DNA of 64,000 nt. It comes from Winogradskyella vincentii (lineage in GTDB: Bacteria; Bacteroidota; Bacteroidia; Flavobacteriales; Flavobacteriaceae). The stretch is taken from contig NZ_JAIUJS010000001.1 of NCBI RefSeq assembly GCF_020166345.1, positions 434,001-498,000 of the forward strand, given 5' to 3'. Within the stretch, counting starts at the first letter, position 1. Each line of letters starts with the position of its first letter. Positions 9,315 through 18,223 of the stretch are shown here, one piece after another. The notes under the pieces were generated by a model. The model was not told where the DNA came from, did not search any database, and worked only from the letters and a program-made list of their open reading frames with translations. The position numbers and the translations under genes are program-made.

Positions 9315-11060
9315 ATGAATACTATGAAAGAAACGCAAACTCTAAAAAACAAAGCACAAAATAAAGATGCTTCTGTTCGTATAACAGGGAGTGAAGCTAT
9401 TGTTAAATGCTTGTTAGAAGAAAATGTAAAAACTGTTTATGGTTATCCAGGTGGAGCCATAATGCCATTATATGACGAGTTTTATAAATATCAGGATAAG
9501 ATCCATCATGTATTAACAAGACATGAGCAAGGTGCTACACACGCAGCTCAAGGGTATGCCAGAATTTCTGGAGACGTTGGTGTTGCCATTGCAACTTCGG
9601 GTCCTGGAGCAACTAATTTAATTACTGGTATTGCAGATGCTCAAATTGATTCTACACCTTTAGTTTGTATTACAGGCCAAGTACCATCTCATCTTTTAGG
9701 AAGTGATGCGTTTCAAGAAACAGATATTGTTGGTATATCTACGCCAGTAACTAAATGGAATCATCAAATAACAAAAGCATCTGAAATCCCAGAGGTTTTA
9801 GCAAAGGCATTTTATATTGCAAAAAGCGGCAGACCTGGTCCTGTTTTAATTGATATCACAAAAGACGCTCAGTTTGAAGAGTTTGATTTTAATTATGAAA
9901 AATGTAAAGGCATACGAAGTTACAAACCCGTGCCTAAAACTGATGAGAATTCGCTTGTTGAAGCAGCAAAATTGATTAATGAGGCAAAAAAACCATTAAT
10001 AGTTTGGGGTCAAGGTGTCATTCTAGGAAAAGCAGAAAAAGAATTTAAAGCTGTTATTGAAAAGACTGGAATCCCATCTGCTTGGACCATTTTAGGTGTT
10101 TCAGCTATACCTACATCACATCCATTAAATGTTGGAATGGTTGGTATGCATGGAAATTATGCGCCAAATGTACTAACTAACGAATGTGATGTTCTTATTG
10201 CAATAGGCATGCGATTTGACGATCGTGTTACTGGTAATTTAGCGACATATGCCAAACAGGCTAAAATTGTTCATTTTGAAATTGATCCTGCCGAAGTTGA
10301 CAAAAATGTAAAGACCGATGTAGCAGTTTTAGGAGATGCGAAAGACAGTCTTGAAAAATTACTTCCGCTTCTAAAAGAAAACACTCATGCAGAGTGGCGT
10401 CAGAAATTCAAAGATCTTTATAAGATTGAATTTGAAAAAGTAATTAAGAACGATTTATACCCTACCAAGGAAGGTCTTACCATGGGTGAAGTATTAAAAG
10501 AAATTAATACACAAACCAAAGGAGAGGCTGCAATAGTTAGCGACGTCGGCCAGCACCAAATGGTAGCTTGTCGTTATGCGGAGTTTAATCAAACCAAAAG
10601 TAACATCACCTCAGGTGGACTTGGTACTATGGGCTTTGGTCTACCTGCTGCGATAGGCGCTAAAATGGCTGCTCCAGAAAGAGAAGTTATTTCAATCTGT
10701 GGTGATGGCGGATACCAAATGACCATACAAGAGTTGGGCACCATCTTTCAACAAAAAGCTGCCGTTAAGGTTGTGGTTCTAAACAACGATTTCTTAGGCA
10801 TGGTAAGACAATGGCAACAATTATTTTTCGATAAACGCTATGCATCTACAGAAATGGTCAATCCAGACTTTGTTGCTATTGCAAAAGGTTATTATCTAAA
10901 TGCAAAACGCGTTTCAAAACGTGAAGAACTTGCAGATGCTGTTGCAGAAATGGTAGCCAGCAAAGAACCATATTTCCTAGAAGTATGCGTGGAAAAAGAA
11001 GATAATGTGTTTCCAATGATACCATCAGGTGCAACGGTTTCAGATATAAGATTAGAATAA
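9315..11060 (+). CDS. ilvB: Acetolactate synthase, large catalytic subunit
   Basis: 581 residues of a thiamine-diphosphate enzyme that condenses pyruvate with pyruvate or 2-oxobutyrate. It has the N-terminal TPP pyrimidine domain (YGYPGGAIMPLYDEF, catalytic Glu71 in RHEQGATHAA), the central FAD/DHS-like domain, and the C-terminal TPP/Mg site beginning CGDGGYQM and ending near NNDFLGM. ATG at 9315 is used; a second ATG three codons later is also possible. The small regulatory subunit follows 2 bp downstream. Confidence 0.97.
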   Translation: MNTMKETQTLKNKAQNKDASVRITGSEAIVKCLLEENVKTVYGYPGGAIMPLYDEFYKYQDKIHHVLTRHEQGATHAAQGYARISGDVGVAIATSGPGATNLITGIADAQIDSTPLVCITGQVPSHLLGSDAFQETDIVGISTPVTKWNHQITKASEIPEVLAKAFYIAKSGRPGPVLIDITKDAQFEEFDFNYEKCKGIRSYKPVPKTDENSLVEAAKLINEAKKPLIVWGQGVILGKAEKEFKAVIEKTGIPSAWTILGVSAIPTSHPLNVGMVGMHGNYAPNVLTNECDVLIAIGMRFDDRVTGNLATYAKQAKIVHFEIDPAEVDKNVKTDVAVLGDAKDSLEKLLPLLKENTHAEWRQKFKDLYKIEFEKVIKNDLYPTKEGLTMGEVLKEINTQTKGEAAIVSDVGQHQMVACRYAEFNQTKSNITSGGLGTMGFGLPAAIGAKMAAPEREVISICGDGGYQMTIQELGTIFQQKAAVKVVVLNNDFLGMVRQWQQLFFDKRYASTEMVNPDFVAIAKGYYLNAKRVSKREELADAVAEMVASKEPYFLEVCVEKEDNVFPMIPSGATVSDIRLE

Positions 11061-11062
11061 TT

Positions 11063-11593
11063 ATGGATAAAGAAATAAAACATTTTACAGTATCTATTTA
11101 TACTGAAAACAATATTGGATTGCTGAATAGGATTTCAGCAATATTCCAAAGAAGACATATCAATGTAGAGAGTTTAAATACATCTAGATCAGAAATTGAA
11201 GGCGTGTCGAGATTTACTCTTGTAGTGGATATTACTGAAGATCAAATGAAAAAAATCATTGGGCAATTAGAGCGACAGGTCGAAGTAATAAAAGCATACT
11301 ATCATACAGACGAAGAAACAATCTATCAAATATCTGCAATGTTTAAAATTAAATCTGATTTGTTGTTTGAAGAACGTCAGATTCAAAATATCATTAAAGA
11401 AAGCAACGCTAGAATTGTCACGGTAAACAAAGAGTTTTTTGTTCTAGAAAAATCAGGTAGAAAACAAGAAATAGACTTACTATATAGGGAGTTAAGTGCA
11501 TTTGGCATCATGCAATTTGTGCGCTCTGGACGTATAGCGGTTACAAAAAATCAAATGGAAATATCAAAAATGCTAGAAGCATTTCAACATTAA
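11063..11593 (+). CDS. ilvN: Acetolactate synthase, small regulatory subunit
   Basis: 176 residues. An N-terminal ACT domain (residues about 6-80; VSIYTENNIGLLNRISAIFQ, then HINVESLN) binds the feedback valine in this family, and a C-terminal ALS-regulatory domain follows. It partners the large subunit encoded 2 bp upstream. It is also called ilvH in some genomes; the length fits either name. Confidence 0.95.
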   Translation: MDKEIKHFTVSIYTENNIGLLNRISAIFQRRHINVESLNTSRSEIEGVSRFTLVVDITEDQMKKIIGQLERQVEVIKAYYHTDEETIYQISAMFKIKSDLLFEERQIQNIIKESNARIVTVNKEFFVLEKSGRKQEIDLLYRELSAFGIMQFVRSGRIAVTKNQMEISKMLEAFQH

Positions 11594-11605
11594 AACAAAA
11601 AGAAA

Positions 11606-13105
11606 ATGTCAAATTATTTTAACACCTTACCACTAAGGAAACAATTAGAACAATTAGGAAAATGCCGTTTTATGGATGCTTCAGAATTTGAAGATGGCGT
11701 TGATGCATTAAAAGGTAAAAAAATCGTAATTATTGGTTGTGGAGCACAAGGTCTCAATCAGGGATTAAACATGAGAGATTCTGGTTTGGATATTTCTTAT
11801 GCATTAAGACCAGCTGCAATTAAAGAACAAAGGGCTTCTTATAAAAATGCAACCTCAAATGAGTTTAACGTAGGGACATATGAAGAATTAATCCCAACTG
11901 CAGATGTGGTACTTAATTTAACACCAGATAAGCAACATACAAACGTTGTAAAGTCTGTTATGCCACTTATGAAAAAAGGGGCGACATTAAGTTATTCTCA
12001 TGGATTTAATATTGTTGAAGAAGGAATGAAAATCCGTGAAGACCTTACGGTAATAATGGTTGCTCCTAAATGTCCAGGGACAGAAGTTAGAGAAGAATAT
12101 AAGCGAGGATTTGGTGTGCCAACACTTACAGCTGTTCATCCAGAAAATGATCCAGAAGGAAAGGGCTGGGCTCAAGCTAAAGCTTATGCTGTAGCAACAG
12201 GTGGCCATAGAGCTGGTGTTTTAGAATCCTCATTTATTGCTGAAGTAAAATCAGATCTAATGGGTGAACAAACTATCTTATGTGGATTGTTACAAACTGG
12301 AGCTATTTTATCCTTTGATAAAATGGTAGAAGAAGGTATTGAACCTGGATATGCCGCAAAACTGATTCAATTTGGTTGGGAAACAATTACTGAAGCACTT
12401 AAACATGGAGGTATCACCAACATGATGGATAGATTATCTAATCCGGCTAAGATTAAAGCCTTTGAAATTTCTGAGGAACTTAAGGGAATTATGCGTCCAT
12501 TATTTGAAAAACATATGGATGACATTATCTCTGGTCATTTTTCAAAAACCATGATGGAAGATTGGGCTAATGATGATGTTAATTTATTAAAGTGGCGAGA
12601 GGCAACAGGCGAAACAGCTTTCGAAAAAACTGCTTTAACATCAGATCACATTACAGAGCAAGAATATTTTGATAACGGCACCTTATTAGTAGCATTTGTT
12701 AAGTCTGGTGTAGAATTAGCTTTTGAAACAATGGTAAGTGCAGGTATAATAGAAGATTCTGCTTACTATGAGTCACTCCATGAATTACCATTAATTGCAA
12801 ATACTATAGCACGTAAGAAACTATTCGAAATGAATCGTGTAATTTCTGATACTGCAGAGTATGGCTGTTATTTATTTGATCATGCTTGTAAACCATTATT
12901 AGCTGACTTTATGAAAACGGTTGATTTATCAGTAATAGGTAAACCATATTCAAATACAAACGCTGTAGATAATGTAGAATTAATTGCTGTAAATGATGCA
13001 ATCAAAAATCACCCAATTGAAGAAGTTGGGCAAAGATTACGTGCAGCAATGACAGCAATGAAAGTTATTAAAACTGCATCTGTGGAGGATTCCGTTTTAG
13101 CATAA
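11606..13105 (+). CDS. ilvC: Ketol-acid reductoisomerase (class II, long form)
   Basis: 499 residues, the length of long (class II, E. coli-like) enzymes with a duplicated C-terminal helical domain. It isomerises and reduces acetolactate or acetohydroxybutyrate with NADPH and Mg. The Rossmann motif [18 protein letters not shown] lies near residues 43-60. The acidic metal-binding helices typical of the knotted domain follow ([12 protein letters not shown], then a second set with DNGTLLVAF). It is the middle gene of the ilv operon, 12 bp after ilvN. Confidence 0.96.
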   Translation: MSNYFNTLPLRKQLEQLGKCRFMDASEFEDGVDALKGKKIVIIGCGAQGLNQGLNMRDSGLDISYALRPAAIKEQRASYKNATSNEFNVGTYEELIPTADVVLNLTPDKQHTNVVKSVMPLMKKGATLSYSHGFNIVEEGMKIREDLTVIMVAPKCPGTEVREEYKRGFGVPTLTAVHPENDPEGKGWAQAKAYAVATGGHRAGVLESSFIAEVKSDLMGEQTILCGLLQTGAILSFDKMVEEGIEPGYAAKLIQFGWETITEALKHGGITNMMDRLSNPAKIKAFEISEELKGIMRPLFEKHMDDIISGHFSKTMMEDWANDDVNLLKWREATGETAFEKTALTSDHITEQEYFDNGTLLVAFVKSGVELAFETMVSAGIIEDSAYYESLHELPLIANTIARKKLFEMNRVISDTAEYGCYLFDHACKPLLADFMKTVDLSVIGKPYSNTNAVDNVELIAVNDAIKNHPIEEVGQRLRAAMTAMKVIKTASVEDSVLA

Positions 13106-13134
13106 ATTGCAAAAATGTATTTATTACATATTGG

Positions 13135-14403
13135 ATGAAACAAACCGACACAACATATAAACCCTCTTTAAAAGCTGTTGAAACAGCTGCTGAAAAACTA
13201 CATGGAATTGCCAATGTAACTCCTCTCATGAAGAATGCAAGATATTCTAAGCATTTTGATGCTAATATCTATTTCAAGAGAGAAGATTTACAAGAAGTAC
13301 GTTCATATAAAATCAGAGGTGCTTATAATAAAATTTCATCCTTGAGTAGTACTCAAATAGAAAATGAAATTGTTTGTGCCAGTGCTGGAAATCATGCTCA
13401 AGGTGTAGCACTTTCATGTAAACTATTAAAAATAAAAGGTACAATTTTTATGCCTGCTCCAACACCTAACCAGAAAATTGAGCAGGTAAAAATGTTTGGT
13501 GAAGATTATATAAATGTGGTTTTAATTGGTGATACATTTGATGACGCCTATAACGCTGCAATTGAAGAATGTGAAAAATTGAATAAAACCTTTATTCATC
13601 CATTCAATGATGAAAAGGTAATTGAAGGGCAAGCTACGGTTGGTTTAGAGATAATAGATCAATTTAAATCACATCCAATCGATTATGTATTGGTACCGAT
13701 TGGTGGTGGTGGATTATCAGCTGGTTTATCTTCAGTATTTGCAGTGTTGTCACCACAGACCAAAATTATTGGTGTTGAACCGAAGGGTGCTCCATCGATG
13801 CTAACATCAATAAAAAATAATAGAAACACAGAATTAAAATCAATTGAAAACTTTGTTGATGGCGCAGCTGTTAAACGTGTCGGTGATTTAAATTTTGCTA
13901 TCTGCAAAGAAACATTGCATGATGTTATTACTGTTGACGAAGGAAAAATTTGTCAAACCATATTAGATCTTTATAACAAAGATGCAATTGTTGTTGAACC
14001 AGCAGGTGCATTAAGCCTTTCAGGTTTAGAACAATACAAGGAACATATTAAAGGCAAAAATGTGGTTTGCATAGTCAGTGGTAGTAACAATGATATTACA
14101 AGAACAGCAGAAATAAAGGAACGAGCCTTATTATATGCTAATCTTAAACACTATTTCATAATTAAATTCCCTCAGAGATCTGGAGCTTTGCGTGAATTTG
14201 TAGCTGAAATTCTAGGTCCAACAGATGATATTACCCATTTTGAATATACCAAGAAGACCAATCGTGAAAATGGAGCTGCTGTCGTTGGCTTACAATTAAA
14301 ATCTCCAGAAGATTTAGAACCATTGATTACAAAAATGAAGCTTCATAATTTTTATGGAGACTATCTAAACGACAAACCCGATTTATTTCAATTCTTAGTT
14401 TAA
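13135..14403 (+). CDS. ilvA: Threonine dehydratase (biosynthetic type)
   Basis: 422 residues. The PLP fold has the Schiff-base lysine at Lys59 (SYKIRGAYN) and the phosphate-binding glycine loop GGGGLSAG near residues 186-193. It converts threonine to 2-oxobutyrate for isoleucine. A single C-terminal ACT-like regulatory domain (from about residue 335; [16 protein letters not shown]) is present rather than the two of the E. coli enzyme, so it is the shorter regulated form. The ATG at 13135 lies 29 bp after ilvC; an upstream ATG at 13115 is out of frame. Confidence 0.94.
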   Translation: MKQTDTTYKPSLKAVETAAEKLHGIANVTPLMKNARYSKHFDANIYFKREDLQEVRSYKIRGAYNKISSLSSTQIENEIVCASAGNHAQGVALSCKLLKIKGTIFMPAPTPNQKIEQVKMFGEDYINVVLIGDTFDDAYNAAIEECEKLNKTFIHPFNDEKVIEGQATVGLEIIDQFKSHPIDYVLVPIGGGGLSAGLSSVFAVLSPQTKIIGVEPKGAPSMLTSIKNNRNTELKSIENFVDGAAVKRVGDLNFAICKETLHDVITVDEGKICQTILDLYNKDAIVVEPAGALSLSGLEQYKEHIKGKNVVCIVSGSNNDITRTAEIKERALLYANLKHYFIIKFPQRSGALREFVAEILGPTDDITHFEYTKKTNRENGAAVVGLQLKSPEDLEPLITKMKLHNFYGDYLNDKPDLFQFLV

Positions 14404-14414
14404 AGAAAAATAAA

Positions 14415-15992
14415 ATGACTATACCAGAAAAGTATCAAATTAAAGAGACTTTAAATCAAAATACTTACTTAGTAAACGGCGAATTAAAAGCTTGGACAGG
14501 AGATACTTCAGAGGTCTACTCTACCATTTCGTCAACCAAAGATTATCAACCAACCTTATTAGGCACAATCCCAACACTAGGTGAGCCTGAGGCACTTGAA
14601 GCACTTGACTCTGCGGTTAAGGCCTACGGTAAAGGACAAGGATTATGGCCAACTATGAAGGTTGCTGATAGAATTTCATGTATGGAAAAATTTGTTGAAC
14701 AAATGAAAACCAAACGTGAAGAGGTAGTGAAACTTTTAATGTGGGAAATAGGTAAAAATCTACCTGATTCTCAAAAGGAGTTTGATAGAACGGTGGAATA
14801 TATTTACGACACCATAGAGGACTATAAAAAAATGGACCGAGACAGTGCTAAGTTCGAAAAACATGGTGGTGTCCATGCCCATATAAGAAGAGGACCTTTA
14901 GGAGTTGTTTTATGTTTAGGACCTTATAATTATCCTCTCAATGAGACATTTGCTTTGCTTATTCCTGCATTGATTATGGGTAACACTGCAATTTTTAAAC
15001 CGGCAAAATTTGGTGTGCTTTTACTAACCCCATTATTAGAAGCTTTTCAAAGTAGTTTCCCAAAGGGGGTTGTGAACATCATTTATGGAAGAGGAAGAAC
15101 TGTTGCTACACCTATTATGAGAGATGGCCGTGTAGATGTATTGGCTTTAATTGGGAACAGTAAATCAGCAAACGCTTTACAGAATGAACACCCAAAAAGT
15201 AACCGTTTAAGAATGGTTTTGGGCTTAGAAGCTAAAAATCCAGCGATTGTCTTACCAGACGCTGACTTAGAACTTGCCATTAGTGAATGTATCGCAGGAA
15301 CAACCTCTTTCAATGGTCAACGCTGTACAGCTTTGAAGGTTTTATATGTTCATGAAGACATTATCGAAAAATTCAATACGCTTTTTTCTGAAAAAGTCGA
15401 CGCCTTAAAATTTGGGAACCCATGGGAAGATGGAGCAAAACTTACACCTTTACCAGAACCTGATAAGCCAGCATATATTCAAGAATTAATTGATGATGCT
15501 ACTTCTAAAGGAGCCAAAATAATCAATAAAAAAGGTGGAGAAACCACCGAAAACTATATCTTTCCTGCTGTTTTATATCCAACTTCAAAAGAAATGAGGG
15601 TATACGAGGAAGAGCAATTCGGACCGGTAATTCCAATTGTACCGTTTTCAGATATTGAAGAACCTTTAGATGATATGGCATCATCTAATTACGGACAGCA
15701 AGTAAGTCTTTTTGGCAAAGACACAAAAACATTAGCTCCATTAATAGACACCTTAGTTAATCTAGTTTGTCGTGTTAATTTAAACAGTTCTTGCCAAAGA
15801 GGACCAGATGTGTATCCTTTTACCGGTAGAAAAGATTCTGCTGTCGCCACCTTAAGTGTTCATGATGCACTTAGATCATTTTCAATTAGAACATTTGTTG
15901 CATCTAAAGACAATGAATACAATAATGAAATACTTAAAGAGCTATTAGATTCAAAAGCATCAAACTTTGTAAGTACAGATTATATTCTTTAA
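14415..15992 (+). CDS. gapN: NADP-dependent non-phosphorylating glyceraldehyde-3-phosphate dehydrogenase
   Basis: 525 residues of the aldehyde-dehydrogenase superfamily, GapN-like. Catalytic residues are visible: Asn172 (GPYNYPLNE), Glu272 ([11 protein letters not shown]) and Cys304 (NGQRCTAL). The family oxidises glyceraldehyde-3-phosphate directly to 3-phosphoglycerate and makes NADPH. It starts 11 bp after ilvA with no terminator between, so it is probably cotranscribed with the ilv genes, whose IlvC step uses NADPH. The exact substrate is assigned by family resemblance. Confidence 0.85.
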   Translation: MTIPEKYQIKETLNQNTYLVNGELKAWTGDTSEVYSTISSTKDYQPTLLGTIPTLGEPEALEALDSAVKAYGKGQGLWPTMKVADRISCMEKFVEQMKTKREEVVKLLMWEIGKNLPDSQKEFDRTVEYIYDTIEDYKKMDRDSAKFEKHGGVHAHIRRGPLGVVLCLGPYNYPLNETFALLIPALIMGNTAIFKPAKFGVLLLTPLLEAFQSSFPKGVVNIIYGRGRTVATPIMRDGRVDVLALIGNSKSANALQNEHPKSNRLRMVLGLEAKNPAIVLPDADLELAISECIAGTTSFNGQRCTALKVLYVHEDIIEKFNTLFSEKVDALKFGNPWEDGAKLTPLPEPDKPAYIQELIDDATSKGAKIINKKGGETTENYIFPAVLYPTSKEMRVYEEEQFGPVIPIVPFSDIEEPLDDMASSNYGQQVSLFGKDTKTLAPLIDTLVNLVCRVNLNSSCQRGPDVYPFTGRKDSAVATLSVHDALRSFSIRTFVASKDNEYNNEILKELLDSKASNFVSTDYIL

Positions 15993-16078
15993 TAGATAGG
16001 TTATAATATGATTTTAACAATATTGATTATGAATAATTTACAAATCCATAATTTTAATTAAAATGTTTCTTTTAAGTA

Positions 16079-16108
16079 TTGTCAATAAAAATATAATATG
16101 TAGTTTAG
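16079..16108 (+). promoter_or_regulatory. Probable flavobacterial promoter for the arginine leader
   Basis: TTG at 16079-16081 and TAGTTTAG at 16101-16108 (consensus TAnnTTTG, one mismatch) are separated by 19 bp, the usual spacing of Bacteroidota sigma-ABfr promoters. Transcription would begin at or just before the leader ATG at 16113. Confidence 0.5.
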
Positions 16109-16112
16109 TCTT

Positions 16113-16184
16113 ATGATTGTACAATTCAATATCAATAGAGACCGCATTCCCTTTGGGATTACAACTGCATTTCGCCGTCGCTAA
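16113..16184 (+). CDS. Putative arginine leader peptide, 23 residues ending Phe-Arg-Arg-Arg
   Basis: ATG at 16113, stop TAA at 16182. Five of 23 residues are Arg, and the last three codons before the stop are CGC CGT CGC. In argG downstream, seven of eight Arg codons are AGA, one is CGA and none is CGC or CGT, so this run is not background codon use. It begins just after a promoter-like element and lies inside a hairpin closed by AATAGAG (16134-16140) with CTCTATT (16207-16213). The arrangement matches ribosome-stalling leader peptides of amino-acid operons; function is inferred. Confidence 0.6.
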   Translation: MIVQFNINRDRIPFGITTAFRRR

Positions 16185-16213
16185 TAATCTGTTTAGCAAT
16201 ACAAACCTCTATT
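16134..16213 (+). promoter_or_regulatory. Leader RNA stem-loop enclosing the Arg codon run
   Basis: A 7-bp helix (AATAGAG at 16134-16140, CTCTATT at 16207-16213) encloses two smaller hairpins: TCCC-TTT-GGGA near 16148-16158, and GCTAA (16180-16184) with TTAGC (16193-16197), whose 5' arm contains the leader stop codon. A ribosome on the Arg codons would open this structure. Confidence 0.45.
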
Positions 16214-16231
16214 AATTAATCATTTTTTATT

Positions 16232-16327
16232 GTGCATAATTCAATTTTTACATATCACTCACTAATCACAGTTATCTCGAAAGATAACCATTTGTTGATT
16301 CGCCGTATTTTATCACGTCGCCCGTAA
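16232..16327 (+). CDS. Possible second Arg-rich mini-ORF
   Basis: Reading frame of about 31 codons from GTG 16232 (or 10 codons from TTG 16295) to TAA 16325. It ends Ile-Arg-Arg-Ile-Leu-Ser-Arg-Arg-Pro, with the Arg codons CGC CGT and CGT CGC. There is no ATG start, so translation is uncertain. The repeat of rare Arg codon pairs just before a stop, as in the first leader frame, is what makes it notable. Confidence 0.3.
   Translation: MHNSIFTYHSLITVISKDNHLLIRRILSRRP
16271..16288 (+). promoter_or_regulatory. Perfect 7-bp hairpin with CGAA loop in the arginine leader
   Basis: GTTATCT-CGAA-AGATAAC is a perfect stem-loop in the middle of the leader. It has no T-run after it, so it is a structural rather than a terminator hairpin. 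Confidence 0.5.
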
Positions 16328-16345
16328 GGGTATGTATTCATTCTT

Positions 16346-16373
16346 GGAACTTAGGTGAGTCCGGTTCCGTTTT
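16346..16373 (+). terminator. Terminator-like hairpin before the arginine operon
   Basis: GGAAC (16346-16350) pairs with GTTCC (16364-16368), followed by G and TTTT. Its loop (TTAGGTGAGT, 16351-16360) is complementary to ACTCACTAA at 16257-16265 with one bulge, so an alternative long-range pairing exists. The stem is short and the T-run weak, so it is only a candidate attenuator terminator. Confidence 0.35.
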
Positions 16374-16418
16374 CAAAACAATAATTACAATAAATTCTTT
16401 AATTCAAATTCAATTACA

Positions 16419-17042
16419 ATGCAAATTGTTATTGCAAACAAATCACATAGTATTTACGCAGAAATCATCTGTGACACAATTGCTGAAGCTGCACAGGTTA
16501 GAGGAACTGGTATTGCAAAGAGAAAACCAGAATACATTATCAATAAAATTATTAACGGCAATGCTGTTATAGCATTAGATGATGAAAAATTTGCAGGATT
16601 CTGTTATATAGAATCCTGGGGACATGGAAAATTTGTTGCAAACTCAGGCTTAATTGTACATCCAGATTACAGAAAGATAGGGCTGGCAAAAAAAATAAAA
16701 AAGGTAGTCTTTGAACATTCAAGGAATAAATTCCCAGATTCAAAAGTATTTAGCATAACAACAGGTCTCGCGGTTATGAAAATGAATAGTGAACTTGGAT
16801 ATAAACCAGTTACTTTTTCTGAGCTTACAGATGACCAAAGTTTTTGGGATGGTTGTCAAACTTGTAAAAACTACGACGTTTTACAACGTACCGAACAAAA
16901 AATGTGTTTATGTACAGGAATGCTATATGATCCAGCCAAAGAATTAAACAAAAAAGAACAAAAACATAATTACGATAAAAAAGTATGGACAAGATTAAAA
17001 AACATAAAACAGACCATCCTTTTAAAAAAAGATAAAAAATGA
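16419..17042 (+). CDS. GNAT-family N-acyltransferase, first gene of the arginine operon
   Basis: 207 residues. A GNAT domain spans about residues 1-135 with the acyl-CoA pyrophosphate loop RKIGLAKK (85-92). A C-terminal extension carries four cysteines in a C-x2-C ... C-x-C pattern (Cys146, 149, 163, 165), possibly metal-binding, and a lysine-rich tail. No other N-acylglutamate synthase (ArgA or ArgJ) is in the cluster, so this is the best candidate for the first step, acetylation or succinylation of glutamate; this is inferred. It overlaps argG by 4 bp (ATGA). Confidence 0.75.
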   Translation: MQIVIANKSHSIYAEIICDTIAEAAQVRGTGIAKRKPEYIINKIINGNAVIALDDEKFAGFCYIESWGHGKFVANSGLIVHPDYRKIGLAKKIKKVVFEHSRNKFPDSKVFSITTGLAVMKMNSELGYKPVTFSELTDDQSFWDGCQTCKNYDVLQRTEQKMCLCTGMLYDPAKELNKKEQKHNYDKKVWTRLKNIKQTILLKKDKK

Positions 17043-18223
17043 AAAAGTTAGTCATAGCATATAGTGGTGGATTAGATACATCTTATTGCGCACTTAGTTT
17101 AAGTAAAGCTGGTTATGAAGTTCATGCTGTTTCAGTAAATACCGGCGGATTTACAGATGAAGAAATCAAGGAGATTGAATCTAATGCCTATAAAATGGGT
17201 GTTTCTACTTATACGAATATTGATGCCATTAAAACTTACTACAACAAGGTTATTAAATATTTAATTTTTGGCAATGTACTAAAGAACAATACCTATCCAT
17301 TATCAGTTAGTGCAGAACGAATTATACAAGCCATCGAAATAATTGAATATGCTAAAAATATAGGTGCAGAATTCATTGCACACGGTAGTACAGGTGCTGG
17401 TAACGACCAAGTAAGATTTGATATGATCTTTCAAACCCTTGCTCCAAATATAAAAATCATAACGCCAATTAGAGACCAACAACTATCAAGACAAGAGGAA
17501 ATTAAATATCTCGTTGAAAATGGTATTGATATGTCATGGGAAAAGGCAAAATACTCTATAAATAAAGGTCTTTGGGGCACTAGTGTTGGAGGTGCTGAAA
17601 CTTTAACTTCAGAGCAACCATTACCAGATTCGGCCTATCCATCTCAACTTAAAAAGGAAGGTAATGAAGAAGTAACATTAACTTTTGATAAAGGTGAATT
17701 AATCGCAATAAATGGAAATCAAAATGACTCTGAAAAAAATATTGAAATCCTAAATGATATTGCATCATCATACGCTATTGGGAGAGATATCCATGTGGGA
17801 GACACCATAGTTGGCATAAAAGGAAGAGTAGGTTTTGAAGCCTCTGCGGCTTTGATAATCATAAAGGCACATCATTTACTTGAGAAGCACACCCTTACAA
17901 AATGGCAGTTACAGCATAAGGATTATATATCTAATTTTTACGGAATGCATCTACACGAAGGGCAATATTTAGATCCTGTTATGAGAGATATGGAGGCAAT
18001 GCTTCAGAGTAGTCAGAAAATGGTCTCTGGAGAGGTTAGCGTAACCTTAAAGCCTTACCATTTTAGTTTGAATGGTATAAGATCAAAACATGATTTAATG
18101 AATACCAAATTTGGAAGTTATGGAGAAGAAAATAGCGGTTGGACAGCAGACGAAGCAAAAGGTTTTATAAAAATCAATGCAAATGCCAACAAAATTTATC
18201 AATTAACAAACTTGGAGTTATGA
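17039..18223 (+). CDS. argG: Argininosuccinate synthase
   Basis: 394 residues, family-typical. The ATP-pyrophosphatase P-loop AYSGGLDTSY is at the N-terminus (residues 8-17), with the citrulline/aspartate-site stretch HGSTGAGNDQVRFD around residues 115-128. It ligates citrulline and aspartate with ATP. Start and stop both overlap their neighbours by ATGA junctions, which indicates translational coupling. Its Arg codons are almost all AGA, in contrast to the leader frames upstream. Confidence 0.96.
   Translation: MKKLVIAYSGGLDTSYCALSLSKAGYEVHAVSVNTGGFTDEEIKEIESNAYKMGVSTYTNIDAIKTYYNKVIKYLIFGNVLKNNTYPLSVSAERIIQAIEIIEYAKNIGAEFIAHGSTGAGNDQVRFDMIFQTLAPNIKIITPIRDQQLSRQEEIKYLVENGIDMSWEKAKYSINKGLWGTSVGGAETLTSEQPLPDSAYPSQLKKEGNEEVTLTFDKGELIAINGNQNDSEKNIEILNDIASSYAIGRDIHVGDTIVGIKGRVGFEASAALIIIKAHHLLEKHTLTKWQLQHKDYISNFYGMHLHEGQYLDPVMRDMEAMLQSSQKMVSGEVSVTLKPYHFSLNGIRSKHDLMNTKFGSYGEENSGWTADEAKGFIKINANANKIYQLTNLEL

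Larger units (their letters stand above)
15993..16418. other. Long 5' leader region of the arginine operon
   Basis: 426 bp without a conventional gene. It contains a promoter-like pair (16079-16108), two short reading frames whose ends are rich in CGC/CGT Arg codons (16113-16184, 16232-16327), at least four hairpins and a terminator-like hairpin. This density of signals just ahead of nine arginine-pathway genes suggests a cis-acting attenuator. No clear terminator for the ilv-gapN operon could be identified in the first 80 bp. Confidence 0.7.

Noticed and set aside
16113-16418. Cobalamin, TPP or other known riboswitch in the arginine leader
   Set aside because: The conserved boxes of the riboswitch classes I can recognise are not present; the leader-peptide model explains the Arg codon runs better.
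18139-18219. Longer start for argC inside argG
   Set aside because: The extension has no family counterpart, and the ATGA junction at 18220 places the Rossmann motif at the normal distance from the start.
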